Shown: positions 40,514 to 50,239, counted from the stretch's first letter. The stretch: 64,000 bases of DNA from Agrobacterium tumefaciens_K (GCF_031801495.1 NZ_JAOEGC010000002.1:2046001-2110000); one strand, 5' to 3'. Program-made: numbers and translations. Notes: generated by a model not told the origin, from the sequence alone.

Positions 40514-41556
40514 CCGACGCAATCATTTTCGGAAACGTCGATATCGTATTCGGCAACCGCCCCGGACCAGCCCTGCCGCTAATCGATATGGGTAAGTCAC
40601 GCGAGGAGATCAACGCCGAAACGGGACTGGTGCTCGGCGTCGCGAACGCCTCCCTGGCGGTCAGGGAAGGCGAGATTCTCGTCCTGATGGGACTTTCGGG
40701 CTCGGGAAAATCCACACTGGTGCGCGCCGTCAACGGCCTTGCCCCGGTTGTACGTGGCAATGTCTCGATCAAGGGGCAGTCCGGATATGTCGACCCGTAC
40801 CGCACGACGGCGAAGTCCTTGCGCCATCTGCGCATGCACACGGTTTCAATGGTCTTCCAGCAGTTCGGTCTGCTGCCCTGGCGAAACGTCGCTGAAAATG
40901 TCGGTTTCGGCCTTGAGCTTGCCGGTGTACCGGAGACAGAGCGCAAGCGGCTCGTCTATGAGCAACTGGAGCTCGTCAATCTTTCCCAGTGGGCGGACAA
41001 GAAAGTCGCGGAGCTTTCCGGCGGCATGCAGCAGCGCGTCGGGCTGGCGCGCGCCTTTGCGACTGGCGCACCCATCCTGTTGATGGACGAACCCTTTTCG
41101 GCACTCGATCCGCTTATCAGAAGCCGTCTACAGGATGAACTTCTGGAATTCCAGAGCCGTCTGAAGAAAACCATCCTCTTCGTCAGCCACGATCTGGATG
41201 AGGCGTTCCGGATCGGCAACCGCATCGCCATGATGGAAGGCGGGCGGATCATCCAGTGCGGCACGCCGCAACAGATCGTCAGGCAGCCAGCCACGCAATA
41301 TGTGGCGGATTTCGTTCAGAACATGAACCCCATTTCCATGCTGACCGCCGCGGATGTCATGAGCCGTGGCATCGATGAGAAAAACGGCCGTCTTAACGTC
41401 GCTGCGACAGCGCACCCGTCATCGCCTCTGATCGATATTCTCGACGCGCTGGCTAGACATTCCGGCGCAGTCGGCGTTGTCGATAACGGCGCGATCGTCG
41501 GTACGATTTCGGCGGACGATGTGGTCAGCGGACTGACACGGCACCGTAAAAAGTAG
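40510..41556 (+). CDS. choV: choline ABC transporter ATP-binding protein
   Basis: A 348-residue ATPase with GLSGSGKST (Walker A), LSGGMQQRVGLARA (signature), LLMDEPFSALDP (Walker B) and the switch histidine in VSHD. The last 70 residues form a CBS-like regulatory region, as in the glycine-betaine/choline subfamily. GTG start at 40510 overlaps choW. The region 41557 onward is AT-rich without another gene for 500 bases, so this ends the operon. Confidence 0.95.
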   Translation: MTDAIIFGNVDIVFGNRPGPALPLIDMGKSREEINAETGLVLGVANASLAVREGEILVLMGLSGSGKSTLVRAVNGLAPVVRGNVSIKGQSGYVDPYRTTAKSLRHLRMHTVSMVFQQFGLLPWRNVAENVGFGLELAGVPETERKRLVYEQLELVNLSQWADKKVAELSGGMQQRVGLARAFATGAPILLMDEPFSALDPLIRSRLQDELLEFQSRLKKTILFVSHDLDEAFRIGNRIAMMEGGRIIQCGTPQQIVRQPATQYVADFVQNMNPISMLTAADVMSRGIDEKNGRLNVAATAHPSSPLIDILDALARHSGAVGVVDNGAIVGTISADDVVSGLTRHRKK

Positions 41557-42068
41557 TGCTCGTAAGTTCTGAAAGCCGGCTTTTCCATGAGGAAGAGCCT
41601 TTATACTTGGAACAGACCACGCCAACTGCGGCTGGAATGCAAATTTCGAGAAAAAGATTACATGGAATAATCATTTTAAGAAGAAACCCGTTGCAAACTG
41701 AAAAAAAACGCTCAATCTCGAATATGAGGTGACAACGGATACTAATTTTAAGGGGGCAGCACGGGCTGATGCTAAAACAGCGCTTATGAAAATAGCGGCC
41801 TCACGCCTGTTTTTTAACCACATGAGTCGCGGAATGTTATGCCGACAAAATGCATATTCAGGGATTTCAAACAAAAATCGGGCATCGATTCAGCAATTTT
41901 AGCCTCGTTTGCGCACTAGATCATCACGCGATTTTCATCAGAAAAGGAGCACGACATAAGCGAGATTTAAGTATATACAACGTGCCCGTAGAACTTTAAA
42001 ACGCCCCTACAACACCGATAACAGCCACCATGACAGTTATTGCGACTGCCATCAGGAGACTTGAGCGT
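41557..42068. other. 512-base AT-rich gap without a gene
   Basis: Between choV and the ArsR-type gene. Base use is clearly more AT-rich than in the neighbours. I see no intact gene, tRNA or transposon ends. A 12-base palindrome (AAAGCCGGCTTT, near 41572) follows choV and might end its message. The rest probably contains the ArsR promoter and remnants. Confidence 0.5.
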
Positions 42069-42389
42069 ATGGACAACGAATCTCTATCGGATCACAGCAT
42101 CGCTGCTGCGGACTTGCTTTCTGCAATGGCTAATCCAAAGCGCCTGTTGATCCTCTGTACGCTTGTCGACACTGAAGTTCCGGTAGGAGTTCTCGCTTCA
42201 CGGGTTGGCCTGAGCCAGTCCGCACTTTCGCAGCACCTGTCCAAATTACGGGCACAACGTCTGGTGAAGACACGTCGAGACGCTCAGACCATTTATTACT
42301 CCAGCAATTCCGAGTCGGTGAAGAAGATCCTCGCTTCGCTTGAGGAAATCTATTGCCAGTCGCAGAAAAGCAACCGTTCCGCTGCCTGA
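42069..42389 (+). CDS. ArsR family winged-helix regulator (NolR-like)
   Basis: A 106-residue repressor-type protein. The winged helix reads MANPKRLLILCTLV, then VGVLASRVGLSQSALSQHLSKLRAQRLVKTRRDAQTIYY, which closely resembles rhizobial NolR and its kin. I see no cysteine pair of the metal-sensing ArsR type in the DNA-binding helix. An earlier in-frame start at 42030 is possible; 42069 has AGGAGACTTGAG upstream. Targets are unknown. A terminator lies about 45 bases after the stop. Confidence 0.88.
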   Translation: MDNESLSDHSIAAADLLSAMANPKRLLILCTLVDTEVPVGVLASRVGLSQSALSQHLSKLRAQRLVKTRRDAQTIYYSSNSESVKKILASLEEIYCQSQKSNRSAA

Positions 42390-42436
42390 TGTGATGACGC
42401 CTGTTCAGACGAGGCGTCGACTGGGGTAATATCCGA

Positions 42437-42460
42437 AACCGGCTTTCAAGTCGGTTTTTT
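42437..42460 (+). terminator. rho-independent terminator after the ArsR gene
   Basis: Stem AACCGGC (42437-42443) with GTCGGTT (42450-42456, one G-U pair), loop TTTCAA, followed by TTTTTT. It ends the ArsR transcript and faces the convergent DUF3095 gene. Confidence 0.8.
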
Positions 42461-42477
42461 GCTGTAAGGATCTTAGG

Positions 42478-43653
42478 TCACGCGGAACGGGCAAGAAGAA
42501 CCTGCTGTTTGAGCTTGCTGGCAGCGGCGGCATATCCACCGGATGCGCCATCGACGAAATGCATATGATCCTTCGACAGCGGAGAAGGCACAATGCAGGT
42601 CATCAGCGCGGCATCCTGCTCATGCAGCCCGTAATAACAGATCCCCGCGGCATACCCCTCCTCCAGCCGCGAGCGCAGTGTTTCAAACCGCGCTGCATCC
42701 ATGTCGACCGTCATCTTCAATCCGTCGTCGAACTTCCGGAAGTCGGTATTGCTGGCCACCGAACGGCGATAACGCGCTGCATTGAACCTCCCGAGCGAAA
42801 GGCCTGAGAACTGGAGGATATTGACGAGAAAGCTCTCCGCCAGGATCCGTAGCGAACTGCGTATCGCCCCGAGATAATCGTGATAGCCGGAACGCGCATG
42901 CGCCTCCAGCCCGAGCCCCTCGCGAACGAAACCAAGTTTCGGACCGTCTTCCGGCACCGGATGCCCCTGCCTTGCATCGTCGCCAACCAGATCGACGATA
43001 TCCGCGACGAGGGTTCGGAATGCTGGCATGTCCCGCAAGGCGCCCGGTACTGCAATGATGGATACGATCTTGCCGTGGGTCGCCTCGATCGGGTTCCATC
43101 GGCAGGAAAGGCCTGTCAGATCGGGCCTTGCTCCCTCGGCAGCTTCCTGAACGCCGTATTGGCCGTCCTTCATGCGCTCTTCGGCCCAACTGTTACCGCC
43201 CCCCGAAAACATTGCATAGGAAACATCTTCGCTGGCCTGAAACCGCGCGACGCGAACATCGAAGCCATTGTCGCGTATATCCGCAATAGGAACGAGCGCC
43301 ACACGCATCGTCAGGTCGAGTTCGTCCCTCACCCACCGCTGCACGTTCGAAAGCGCTGTGCTGGCTGCATGCACCGCATCCGGTGGCACGGCGACAGCCG
43401 CGCCATCACCACCAAAAACGAACGGCAGGTCATGGCGGTTGAGACTGTTCGACACACCTGAAATCACGGCGGCGCCTGCCATGTTGACCGTCTTGTATCG
43501 GCCGGCGTTGATCGCGGCGGTGGAATCGACGATGTCGGCAATAGCCAGTCCCCAGCCGGTCGGCAGGGCGCGATACAGAGCCGGATCAGCGACGTCTTCG
43601 AAATGCTGAAAGACGGGGAGCGTGGCCAGAAATTCATCATCCACTGTTTTCAT
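42478..43653 (-). CDS. DUF3095 protein, nucleotidyl-cyclase-like
   Basis: A 391-residue soluble protein. Residues about 35-140 resemble the catalytic core of class III nucleotidyl cyclases: LAIADIVDSTAAINAGRYK (metal-binding aspartate strand) and FVFGGDGAAVAVP (hairpin strand), followed by a less familiar C-terminal half. DUF3095 is uncharacterised. Cyclic nucleotide production is plausible but not shown; a second metal aspartate is not clearly seen. Start at 43653 follows GGAGGAT. Divergent from the LivK-type gene. Confidence 0.82.
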   Translation of the reverse strand: MKTVDDEFLATLPVFQHFEDVADPALYRALPTGWGLAIADIVDSTAAINAGRYKTVNMAGAAVISGVSNSLNRHDLPFVFGGDGAAVAVPPDAVHAASTALSNVQRWVRDELDLTMRVALVPIADIRDNGFDVRVARFQASEDVSYAMFSGGGNSWAEERMKDGQYGVQEAAEGARPDLTGLSCRWNPIEATHGKIVSIIAVPGALRDMPAFRTLVADIVDLVGDDARQGHPVPEDGPKLGFVREGLGLEAHARSGYHDYLGAIRSSLRILAESFLVNILQFSGLSLGRFNAARYRRSVASNTDFRKFDDGLKMTVDMDAARFETLRSRLEEGYAAGICYYGLHEQDAALMTCIVPSPLSKDHMHFVDGASGGYAAAASKLKQQVLLARSA

Positions 43654-43939
43654 GTCACCATTATCCTCCACGGCAAAGCGAACGCCAAGCATCAGCGATG
43701 CCATAGATGTATAGTGAAACCACGCGTTTCCAAGCCGGATCGCAATCGATTTACCGGCTATGGACGGAACAGCGTCAAAGACGACTTGCCTAAACCAGCA
43801 AACCTTTCCTATGAACTGATTTGAACATCCGGAATTCAAACATGAAACGGGTTTTCGCGTCGAGACGTCAGCAATAGCCGAAACAGGCTGCGGCCAAGAC
43901 GCATACCGGGTCAAGGACCCATTCCAAGGAGACACCAGG

Positions 43940-45046
43940 ATGAAACTGAAAACTTTGACCAGCGTGACGCTCGCCGCGTCTTTCGCTTTCGCACCGCTTG
44001 CCCATGCTGAAATCGTCATCGGCCTGATTGCCCCCCTGACCGGCCCCGTCGCCGCCTATGGTGACCAGGTCAAGAACGGCGCGCAGACTGCCGTCAACGA
44101 AATCAACAAGAAGGGCGGCATCCTCGGCGAACAGGTTGTCCTCAAGCTCGCCGATGACGGCGGCGAGCCCAAGCAGGGCGTTTCCGCAGCAAACCAGCTG
44201 GTAGCTGAAGGCGTCCGTTTCGTTGTTGGCCCTGTGACATCCGGCGTCGCCATTCCGGCTTCCGACGTGTTTGCCGAAAACGGCATCTTGATGGTAACGC
44301 CGACCGCAACGGCTCCCGATCTGACGAACCGTGGCCTTTCCAACGTGCTACGTACATGCGGGCGTGACGACCAGCAGGCTGAAGTCGCCGCCAAGTACGT
44401 GCTGGCGAGCCTGAAGGACAAGAAGGTCGCGATCATCCACGACAAGGGTGCGTACGGCAAGGGTCTGGCAGACGCCTTCAAGGCAACGCTGAACGCGGGT
44501 GGGGTGACCGAAGTATTCTACGATGCGCTGACGCCCGGTGAAAAGGACCTTGGCGCTCTGACGGCTCGCCTGAAATCCGAAAACACCGATATCATCTACT
44601 TCGGCGGTTATCACCCGGAAGCCGGCCTGCTGGTTCGCCAGCTGAGCGACATTGGCTCGAAAGCAGTCGTTATCGGCGGTGACGGCCTGTCCAACAGCGA
44701 GTTCTGGAACATCGGCGCCAAGGCCGCCGAAGGCACGCTGTTCACCAACGCCTCGGATGCCCTGAAGAATGCAGACTCCAAGGCCGCAGCCGATGCGCTT
44801 GCAGCAGCCAACATTCCGGCGGAAGCCTTCACCATCAACGCCTATGCGGCCGTCGAAGTTCTGAAGGCCGGCATTGAAAAGGCTGGAAGCGCGGAAGATT
44901 CCGAAGCTGTCGCCACCGTCCTGAAAAGCGGCGAAGCCTTCCCGACCTCGATCGGCGCTGTGACCTACGGCGAAACCGGCGACCTGACCTCGCAGGCGTT
45001 CACGCTCTACAAGTGGCAGGACGGCAAGATCGTCGCCGCCGAGTAA
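43940..45046 (+). CDS. branched-chain amino acid ABC transporter substrate-binding protein
   Basis: A 368-residue LivK-type periplasmic binding protein with a signal peptide ending FAPLAHA, then IVIGLIAPLTGPVAAYGDQVKNGA at the ligand hinge and VGPVTSGVAIPASDV. It probably binds leucine, isoleucine or valine, but no liv permease or ATPase genes are beside it, so it would serve an unlinked transporter. ATG at 43940 follows AAGGAGA. Confidence 0.93.
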   Translation: MKLKTLTSVTLAASFAFAPLAHAEIVIGLIAPLTGPVAAYGDQVKNGAQTAVNEINKKGGILGEQVVLKLADDGGEPKQGVSAANQLVAEGVRFVVGPVTSGVAIPASDVFAENGILMVTPTATAPDLTNRGLSNVLRTCGRDDQQAEVAAKYVLASLKDKKVAIIHDKGAYGKGLADAFKATLNAGGVTEVFYDALTPGEKDLGALTARLKSENTDIIYFGGYHPEAGLLVRQLSDIGSKAVVIGGDGLSNSEFWNIGAKAAEGTLFTNASDALKNADSKAAADALAAANIPAEAFTINAYAAVEVLKAGIEKAGSAEDSEAVATVLKSGEAFPTSIGAVTYGETGDLTSQAFTLYKWQDGKIVAAE

Positions 45047-45056
45047 TGACCACGCC

Positions 45057-45087
45057 ACCGGCCCGACGCCAACATCGTCGGGCCGGT
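45057..45087 (+). terminator. strong GC hairpin after the LivK-type gene
   Basis: 12-bp stem ACCGGCCCGACG with its complement, loop CCAACAT, 10 bases after the stop. No U-run follows, so it may be a stabiliser or a rho-assisted end. Confidence 0.6.
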
Positions 45088-45162
45088 ACACGACCGGACA
45101 GAACGGTATGGGCCGACACCCGATGTTGCGCTCGATAGCTTCGATCTTTAATCTGCGAACAG

Positions 45163-46878
45163 ATGAATCGAAGAAAGTCCGACATGGTTTCCACACTTGA
45201 AGCGCGCATTGACCAGGGTACCGGCCGCGAACCGGCCGACATCGTTCTCAAGGGAGGCCGTTTCTTCGATCTCGTGACAGGGGAGCTTGTCGCATCCGAT
45301 ATCGCGATCTGCGGCGACACCATTGTCGGCATCTGCGAAACCTATCAGGGCCGCCAGGAAATCGACATCACCGGCAAGATCGTTGTGCCGGGCTTCATCG
45401 ATACCCACCTTCATATCGAATCGTCACTGGTGACCCCGCACGAATTCGACCGTTGCGTTCTGCCTTATGGTGTCACGACCGCGATCTGCGATCCGCATGA
45501 GATAGCCAATGTCCTCGGTGCCGAAGGAATACGTTTCTTTCTGGATTCGTCCGTCGAAACCATCATGGATATCCGCGTTCAGCTGTCCTCCTGCGTCCCG
45601 GCGACACATCTGGAAACGGCGGGCGCCGATTTGCCGATCGAGAAGCTGCTGCCCTTCCGCGACCATCCGAACGTTATCGGCCTTGCGGAGTTCATGAATT
45701 TTCCGGGTGTCGTTCACAAGGATCCGGTTTGCATGGCAAAGCTGGAGGCCTTTCAGGGACAGCATATCGATGGGCACGCCCCGCTTCTTTCAGGCACCGC
45801 ACTGAACGGCTACCTGTCGGCTGGCATCCGCACGGAGCACGAATGCACCACCGCTGCGGAAGCCTTGGAGAAAATCCGCAAGGGCATGCATATCCTCGTG
45901 CGCGAGGGATCCGTTTCGAAAGACCTGCACGCCTTGATGCCGATCATCACCGAGCGTCTTTCGCCGTTTCTGGCGCTCTGCACCGACGACCGAAACCCGC
46001 TCGATATCGCCGAGCAGGGTCATCTCGACTATATGATCCGCACGGCCATCGCCAGCGGCGTGGAGCCTCTGGCTATATACCGCGCCGCCTCCATTTCTGC
46101 CGCAAAGGCCTTCGGCTTGCGGGATCGCGGCCTCGTCGCACCGGGCTGGCGAGCCGATCTGGTGGTGATCGACACGCTCCAGAACTGCAAGGCCAGCATG
46201 GTTCTCTCCGCTGGCAGAGTGGTCGATGACGCACTCTTCGCAACCCGAAAACCCGTTGCCCCCGTCGGCCTCAACAGCGTCAAGGCAAGGCAGGTTCTCG
46301 CCGCACATTTCAGTGTTCCCGCGACCGATGGCGAAAGCCCGGTCATAGGCGTGCTGCCTGGCAAGATCATCACAGAACATCGCCGCTACAAGCTCCCCAC
46401 TGACGGCAACCAGACGACTGTCGATCTGACAAACGACATCATCAAGGTCGCCGTCATCGAACGTCATGGCAAGAACGGCAATCATGCCAACGGCTTCGTG
46501 CAGGGCTTCGGCCTGAAGAAGGGCGCGATCGCCTCCACCGTCGGACATGACAGCCACAACATCTGCGTTGTCGGCGTCAACGAGGACGACATGGCACTCG
46601 CAGCAAACCGTCTCGGCGAAATCAACGGCGGCTTCGTGGTTGTCGAAGACGGCAAGGTGACGGGTGAAATCGCTCTACCCGTCGCGGGCCTGATGAGTCT
46701 CGAGCCTTACGAGGCAGTACGCGACACGTTGCACCATCTTCGCAAGAACGCCTACGCCCTCGGCACCACGCTCGAGGAACCGTTCCTTCAGGTCGCCTTC
46801 CTGCCCCTGCCCGTCATACCACACCTGAAGATTTCAGATCGGGGAATGGTGGATGTCGATCGGTTTGCACTGATCTGA
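45163..46878 (+). CDS. ade: adenine deaminase
   Basis: Hydrolyses adenine to hypoxanthine and ammonia. The 571-residue protein carries the amidohydrolase metal sites: DTHLHIES, the glutamate in GLAEFMN, HIDGHAP and CTDDRNP, and a conserved C-terminal part (GHDSHNICVVG). Length fits Ade. Start at 45163; an ATG at codon 8 (45184) is possible. It could feed hypoxanthine into the xanthine dehydrogenase encoded at the far end of the window. Confidence 0.95.
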   Translation: MNRRKSDMVSTLEARIDQGTGREPADIVLKGGRFFDLVTGELVASDIAICGDTIVGICETYQGRQEIDITGKIVVPGFIDTHLHIESSLVTPHEFDRCVLPYGVTTAICDPHEIANVLGAEGIRFFLDSSVETIMDIRVQLSSCVPATHLETAGADLPIEKLLPFRDHPNVIGLAEFMNFPGVVHKDPVCMAKLEAFQGQHIDGHAPLLSGTALNGYLSAGIRTEHECTTAAEALEKIRKGMHILVREGSVSKDLHALMPIITERLSPFLALCTDDRNPLDIAEQGHLDYMIRTAIASGVEPLAIYRAASISAAKAFGLRDRGLVAPGWRADLVVIDTLQNCKASMVLSAGRVVDDALFATRKPVAPVGLNSVKARQVLAAHFSVPATDGESPVIGVLPGKIITEHRRYKLPTDGNQTTVDLTNDIIKVAVIERHGKNGNHANGFVQGFGLKKGAIASTVGHDSHNICVVGVNEDDMALAANRLGEINGGFVVVEDGKVTGEIALPVAGLMSLEPYEAVRDTLHHLRKNAYALGTTLEEPFLQVAFLPLPVIPHLKISDRGMVDVDRFALI

Positions 46879-46940
46879 CGAAGGAGAGATATAATTGGCG
46901 AATGACTGGAATGAGCGACTGCCGTTCACTTGTACGCCTA

Positions 46941-47390
46941 TCAACCCTCAATCAAAGACTTCCGAAAATACACGACGCGTTCCGTTTCCTCAAAACCCAT
47001 TGCCTCATGCATGTGGTGAGATTGAACGTTGGAAATATCGGCATCGGAAGCAAGCTCTGTCACGCCTTTACCGATGGCCCAGCGAGTGACCTCCGCGACC
47101 AATGCGGCCGCCACGCCGCGCCGTCGAAACGATTCCTTGACGTAGATGCCTTCCAGAAACGCCACAGGCGACGTATCGCAACCGTTCACATAATCCTCCC
47201 GCAGACTGACCTCGGCAAAACCTATGGACGCGCCGTCTGCGTCATAGGCAATGAATCCGGCCTGTTTGTCGGAAAAATTCAACAATTCGGCCTTGTGCTC
47301 TGCAGGTGAAGCGTCAGACCACAGTCGAGACCGCAAAAGCGACCAGTCATCAAGGGACGCCTTGCCCGCCGTTATGACCACCCCATGCAT
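46941..47390 (-). CDS. GNAT acetyltransferase resembling aminoglycoside 6'-N-acetyltransferase AAC(6')-I
   Basis: A 149-residue acetyltransferase. The middle and end match the AAC(6')-Iy/Iaa type: DYVNGCDTSPVAFLEGIYV, RRRGVAAAL (acetyl-CoA loop), ELASDADISN, and MGFEETERVVYFRK. Chromosomal copies of this type can be cryptic or act on unrelated amines. The ATG at 47390 overlaps the alpha-glucosidase stop by one base (TGATG), so the two are co-translated. Resistance function is not shown. Confidence 0.85.
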   Translation of the reverse strand: MHGVVITAGKASLDDWSLLRSRLWSDASPAEHKAELLNFSDKQAGFIAYDADGASIGFAEVSLREDYVNGCDTSPVAFLEGIYVKESFRRRGVAAALVAEVTRWAIGKGVTELASDADISNVQSHHMHEAMGFEETERVVYFRKSLIEG

Positions 47391-49054
47391 CACACCACGA
47401 CCCCGCAAAACACGTCCAAACCGTCAAGCTCCACAATTCCAGCATCGAACAACGGCGTGAAGCCCGGCATCGGCAAGATTTCCCTGATGACGACACCTTT
47501 GGGAATGGGGAATTCAACCGGCTCGCGGGTCAAATTGAACACGAACAGCAGCTTTTCCTCTCCCTTCGTGCGGGTAAAGGCCAGCACGTCGAGATTGGTC
47601 TTGATGAAATTCATGTCGCCGTCTCGCAAAGCTCCATGGCTTTTGCGGAATGCCAAAACCGCGCGATAGTGGTTCAGCACGGAATCCGGTTTGCGCTCCT
47701 GCGCATCCGTTGCCAGCATGGCATGGGCATAGGGCACCGGCAGCCAAGGCTTTTCGGCAGTCGAAAAACCGGCGTTCGGCGTGCCCGTTTCCCACACCAT
47801 CGGCGTGCGGCATCCATCGCGCCCCTTGAAGGCGGGCCAGAAACGGATACCGTAAGGGTCGCGCAGATCCTCGAAGGCAAGCTCGGCTTCCGTCAGCGCC
47901 AGCTCCTCGCCCTGGTAAAGACATATGGAGCCGCGCAGACTGGCAAGCACGCAGATCGCCAGCTTCGCCACCCGCACCTGCTCCTCGACGCTTCCGGCAA
48001 AACGGCTGAGATGACGCACCACGTCATGATTGGAAAAGGCCCAGCATACCCAACCGTCCGTCACCGCTTTCTGGAAACTTTCGACCGAGTTTCTCAGATG
48101 TTTCGCCGTAAAATCGGGTCCAAGCAGATCGAACGTGTAGCACATGTTGAGCTTGTCATTGCCGGACGTATATGCAGCAACCGTTTTCAGTGAACGCGCA
48201 CCATCGCCGACTTCGCCAACCGTGGCGCGGTCGTCGTACTGGTCGAGCAAGGCCCGGAAACGTTTGAGGAAATCAACGTTTTCCGGTCGCGTCTTGTCAT
48301 AGAGATGATCCTGCATACCGTACGGATTGACGTCCGACGCATCGAGGCCGAAGCTTTCGTCATCGAAAAGCGGCGGGTTGTCGCGCAGCAGCTTGTCGTG
48401 GAAATAGTGGTTGACGGTATCGAGCCGAAATCCGTCCACACCGCGGTCGAGCCAGAATTTTACAGTGTCAAGCAAAGCATCCTGAACCTCCGGATTGTGA
48501 AAATTCAAATCAGGCTGCGAACCGAGGAAGCTGTGCATGTAATATTGCTTGCGCACGCCGTCCCATTCCCATGCCGGCCCGCCGAACACGGAAAGCCAGT
48601 TGGTCGGCGCCGTGCCATCCGGCTTCGGGTTCGCCCAGACATACCAGTCCGCTTTCGGGTTGGTGCGGCTGGCCCGGCTTTCCACGAACCAGGGATGCTT
48701 GTCGGACGTGTGCGAGATCACCTGATCTATAATGACCTTGAGCCTGAGGCGGTGCGCCTCCACGATCAGCGCATCGAAATCCGCCAACGTGCCGAACATC
48801 GGATCGACATCGCAATAGTCGGATACGTCATACCCCATATCGGCCATGGGCGAAGTGAAGAAGGGCGAGAGCCAGATACCATCCACACCGAGCGAAGCGA
48901 TGTAGGCAAGCCGCTTCGTGACGCCGGCGAGATCGCCATAGCCGTCACCGGTCGTATCCTGAAAGGACCGCGGATAGACCTGATAGATCACCGCCCCCTT
49001 CCACCAGTCCGATTGCACATGAGGTTTCTGGACCGGGGCATGGGTTGGCTGCAT
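47390..49054 (-). CDS. aglA: alpha-glucosidase, GH13 family
   Basis: A 554-residue cytoplasmic enzyme of the oligo-1,6-glucosidase/AglA type. Nucleophile Asp is in DGFRLDTVNH, acid/base Glu in VGEVGDG and the third carboxylate in FSNHDVVRH; the barrel opens with WWKGAVIYQVYPRSF. It hydrolyses alpha-glucosides such as sucrose, maltose or trehalulose taken up by an ABC system. No agl transport genes are beside it, only the downstream acetyltransferase. Start at 49054 follows AGGAGAG. The divergent gene is a sugar kinase. Confidence 0.93.
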   Translation of the reverse strand: MQPTHAPVQKPHVQSDWWKGAVIYQVYPRSFQDTTGDGYGDLAGVTKRLAYIASLGVDGIWLSPFFTSPMADMGYDVSDYCDVDPMFGTLADFDALIVEAHRLRLKVIIDQVISHTSDKHPWFVESRASRTNPKADWYVWANPKPDGTAPTNWLSVFGGPAWEWDGVRKQYYMHSFLGSQPDLNFHNPEVQDALLDTVKFWLDRGVDGFRLDTVNHYFHDKLLRDNPPLFDDESFGLDASDVNPYGMQDHLYDKTRPENVDFLKRFRALLDQYDDRATVGEVGDGARSLKTVAAYTSGNDKLNMCYTFDLLGPDFTAKHLRNSVESFQKAVTDGWVCWAFSNHDVVRHLSRFAGSVEEQVRVAKLAICVLASLRGSICLYQGEELALTEAELAFEDLRDPYGIRFWPAFKGRDGCRTPMVWETGTPNAGFSTAEKPWLPVPYAHAMLATDAQERKPDSVLNHYRAVLAFRKSHGALRDGDMNFIKTNLDVLAFTRTKGEEKLLFVFNLTREPVEFPIPKGVVIREILPMPGFTPLFDAGIVELDGLDVFCGVVV

Positions 49055-49208
49055 GAAGGCTCTCCTGATAGCGGCGAATCCGAGAATATAAAGCGGATGC
49101 CCTGCCGTAAACGCCAACTTCGCAAATGCACACAATCCGCGTCAATGGACTTGTCAGGCAAGGTCTGGCGTCGTAATTCCAACGCCAGAGCGAGTGGAGG
49201 ATCAAGGC

Positions 49209-50129
49209 GTGGGCGGACGGTTTCTTTCGATTGGCGAGTGCATGGTGGAACTGTCGCAGGCTGGAGACGGGCTACTGCGCAAAGGTTTCGCGGGCGATAC
49301 CTTCAACACCGCCTGGTATGCGCGCGCCTGCCTGCCGCAAGACTGGTCCGTAGATTACTTCACCGGCCTTGGCGATGACAGCCTTTCGGAAGACATGCTG
49401 GCATTCATCGAGGCCGCAGGAATCGGAACGCAGACCATACGCCGCATAAAAGGCGGCACGCCGGGTCTTTATCTCATCAACCTCAAGAACGGCGAGCGCA
49501 CCTTCAGCTACTGGCGCAATGCCGCCGCCGCCCGGCAACTCGCCGACGATGGAGATCATCTGCGCAAGACGATTGAAAGCGCAGATGTTGTCTATTTCTC
49601 CGGCATCACGCTCGCCATTCTCTCGGCGCCAAATGCCGTCGATACGTTCCTTGCAGAACTGCGCCGCGCCAAGGCCGCAGGCAAGCTGGTGGTTTTCGAT
49701 CCGAACATTCGCCCGCGCCTCTGGGCTGACAAGGATACGATGCTCGACACCATTTCGCAGGGCGCGCGCGCTGCGACACTGGTGATGCCGAGTTTCGATG
49801 ACGAAGCGAGCCATTTCGGCGATACTTCCGTCGAAGCGACAATCGACCGCTACCGCGCACTCGGCGTTGCCGATATCGTCGTCAAGGACGGCGCAAAGGG
49901 TGCCACGCTCGATTTTGGTGGCAAGCGCAGCCATGCACCTGCCATGCAGGCGGTGGACGTTGTAGATACGACCAGCGCCGGAGACAGCTTCAACGGCGCT
50001 TTCCTCGCCCGTTACATCACCGGCAGCACGCCTCAGGACGCGGCAGGCTTCGCGGCTGAGGCAGCAGCCGTCGTAATCGGCCATCACGGCGCACTGATAA
50101 GCCCTGACCTCCTGCCGCTGGTTGGCTGA
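49209..50129 (+). CDS. kdgK: PfkB-type sugar kinase, 2-keto-3-deoxygluconate kinase-like
   Basis: A 306-residue ribokinase-family enzyme. The closing signature DTTSAGDSFNGAF holds the catalytic base Asp, and the N-terminus LSIGECMVEL with GDTFNTAWY is characteristic of KDG kinases. It would phosphorylate 2-keto-3-deoxygluconate from hexuronate breakdown. GTG at 49209 is set by GGAGG 8 bases upstream; a GTG at 49194 overlaps that site. Confidence 0.9.
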   Translation: MGGRFLSIGECMVELSQAGDGLLRKGFAGDTFNTAWYARACLPQDWSVDYFTGLGDDSLSEDMLAFIEAAGIGTQTIRRIKGGTPGLYLINLKNGERTFSYWRNAAAARQLADDGDHLRKTIESADVVYFSGITLAILSAPNAVDTFLAELRRAKAAGKLVVFDPNIRPRLWADKDTMLDTISQGARAATLVMPSFDDEASHFGDTSVEATIDRYRALGVADIVVKDGAKGATLDFGGKRSHAPAMQAVDVVDTTSAGDSFNGAFLARYITGSTPQDAAGFAAEAAAVVIGHHGALISPDLLPLVG

Positions 50130-50145
50130 AACACCGCTTTGCCGG

Positions 50146-50163
50146 TTGACATGATCCTGTAAC
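50146..50163 (+). promoter_or_regulatory. PHO-box-like direct repeat
   Basis: TTGACAT-GATC-CTGTAAC: two 7-mers spaced by 4 bases, each 5 of 7 matching CTGTCAT. It lies 77 bases before the glycosyltransferase ATG. Suggestive of PhoB control, but with four mismatches. Confidence 0.3.
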
Positions 50164-50239
50164 ACGCACGCCGCATATACGGGCCGGAACCGCGCAAAAC
50201 GGGATTCGGCGGCGCGGATGCAAGCAGGATCGGCTGTTC

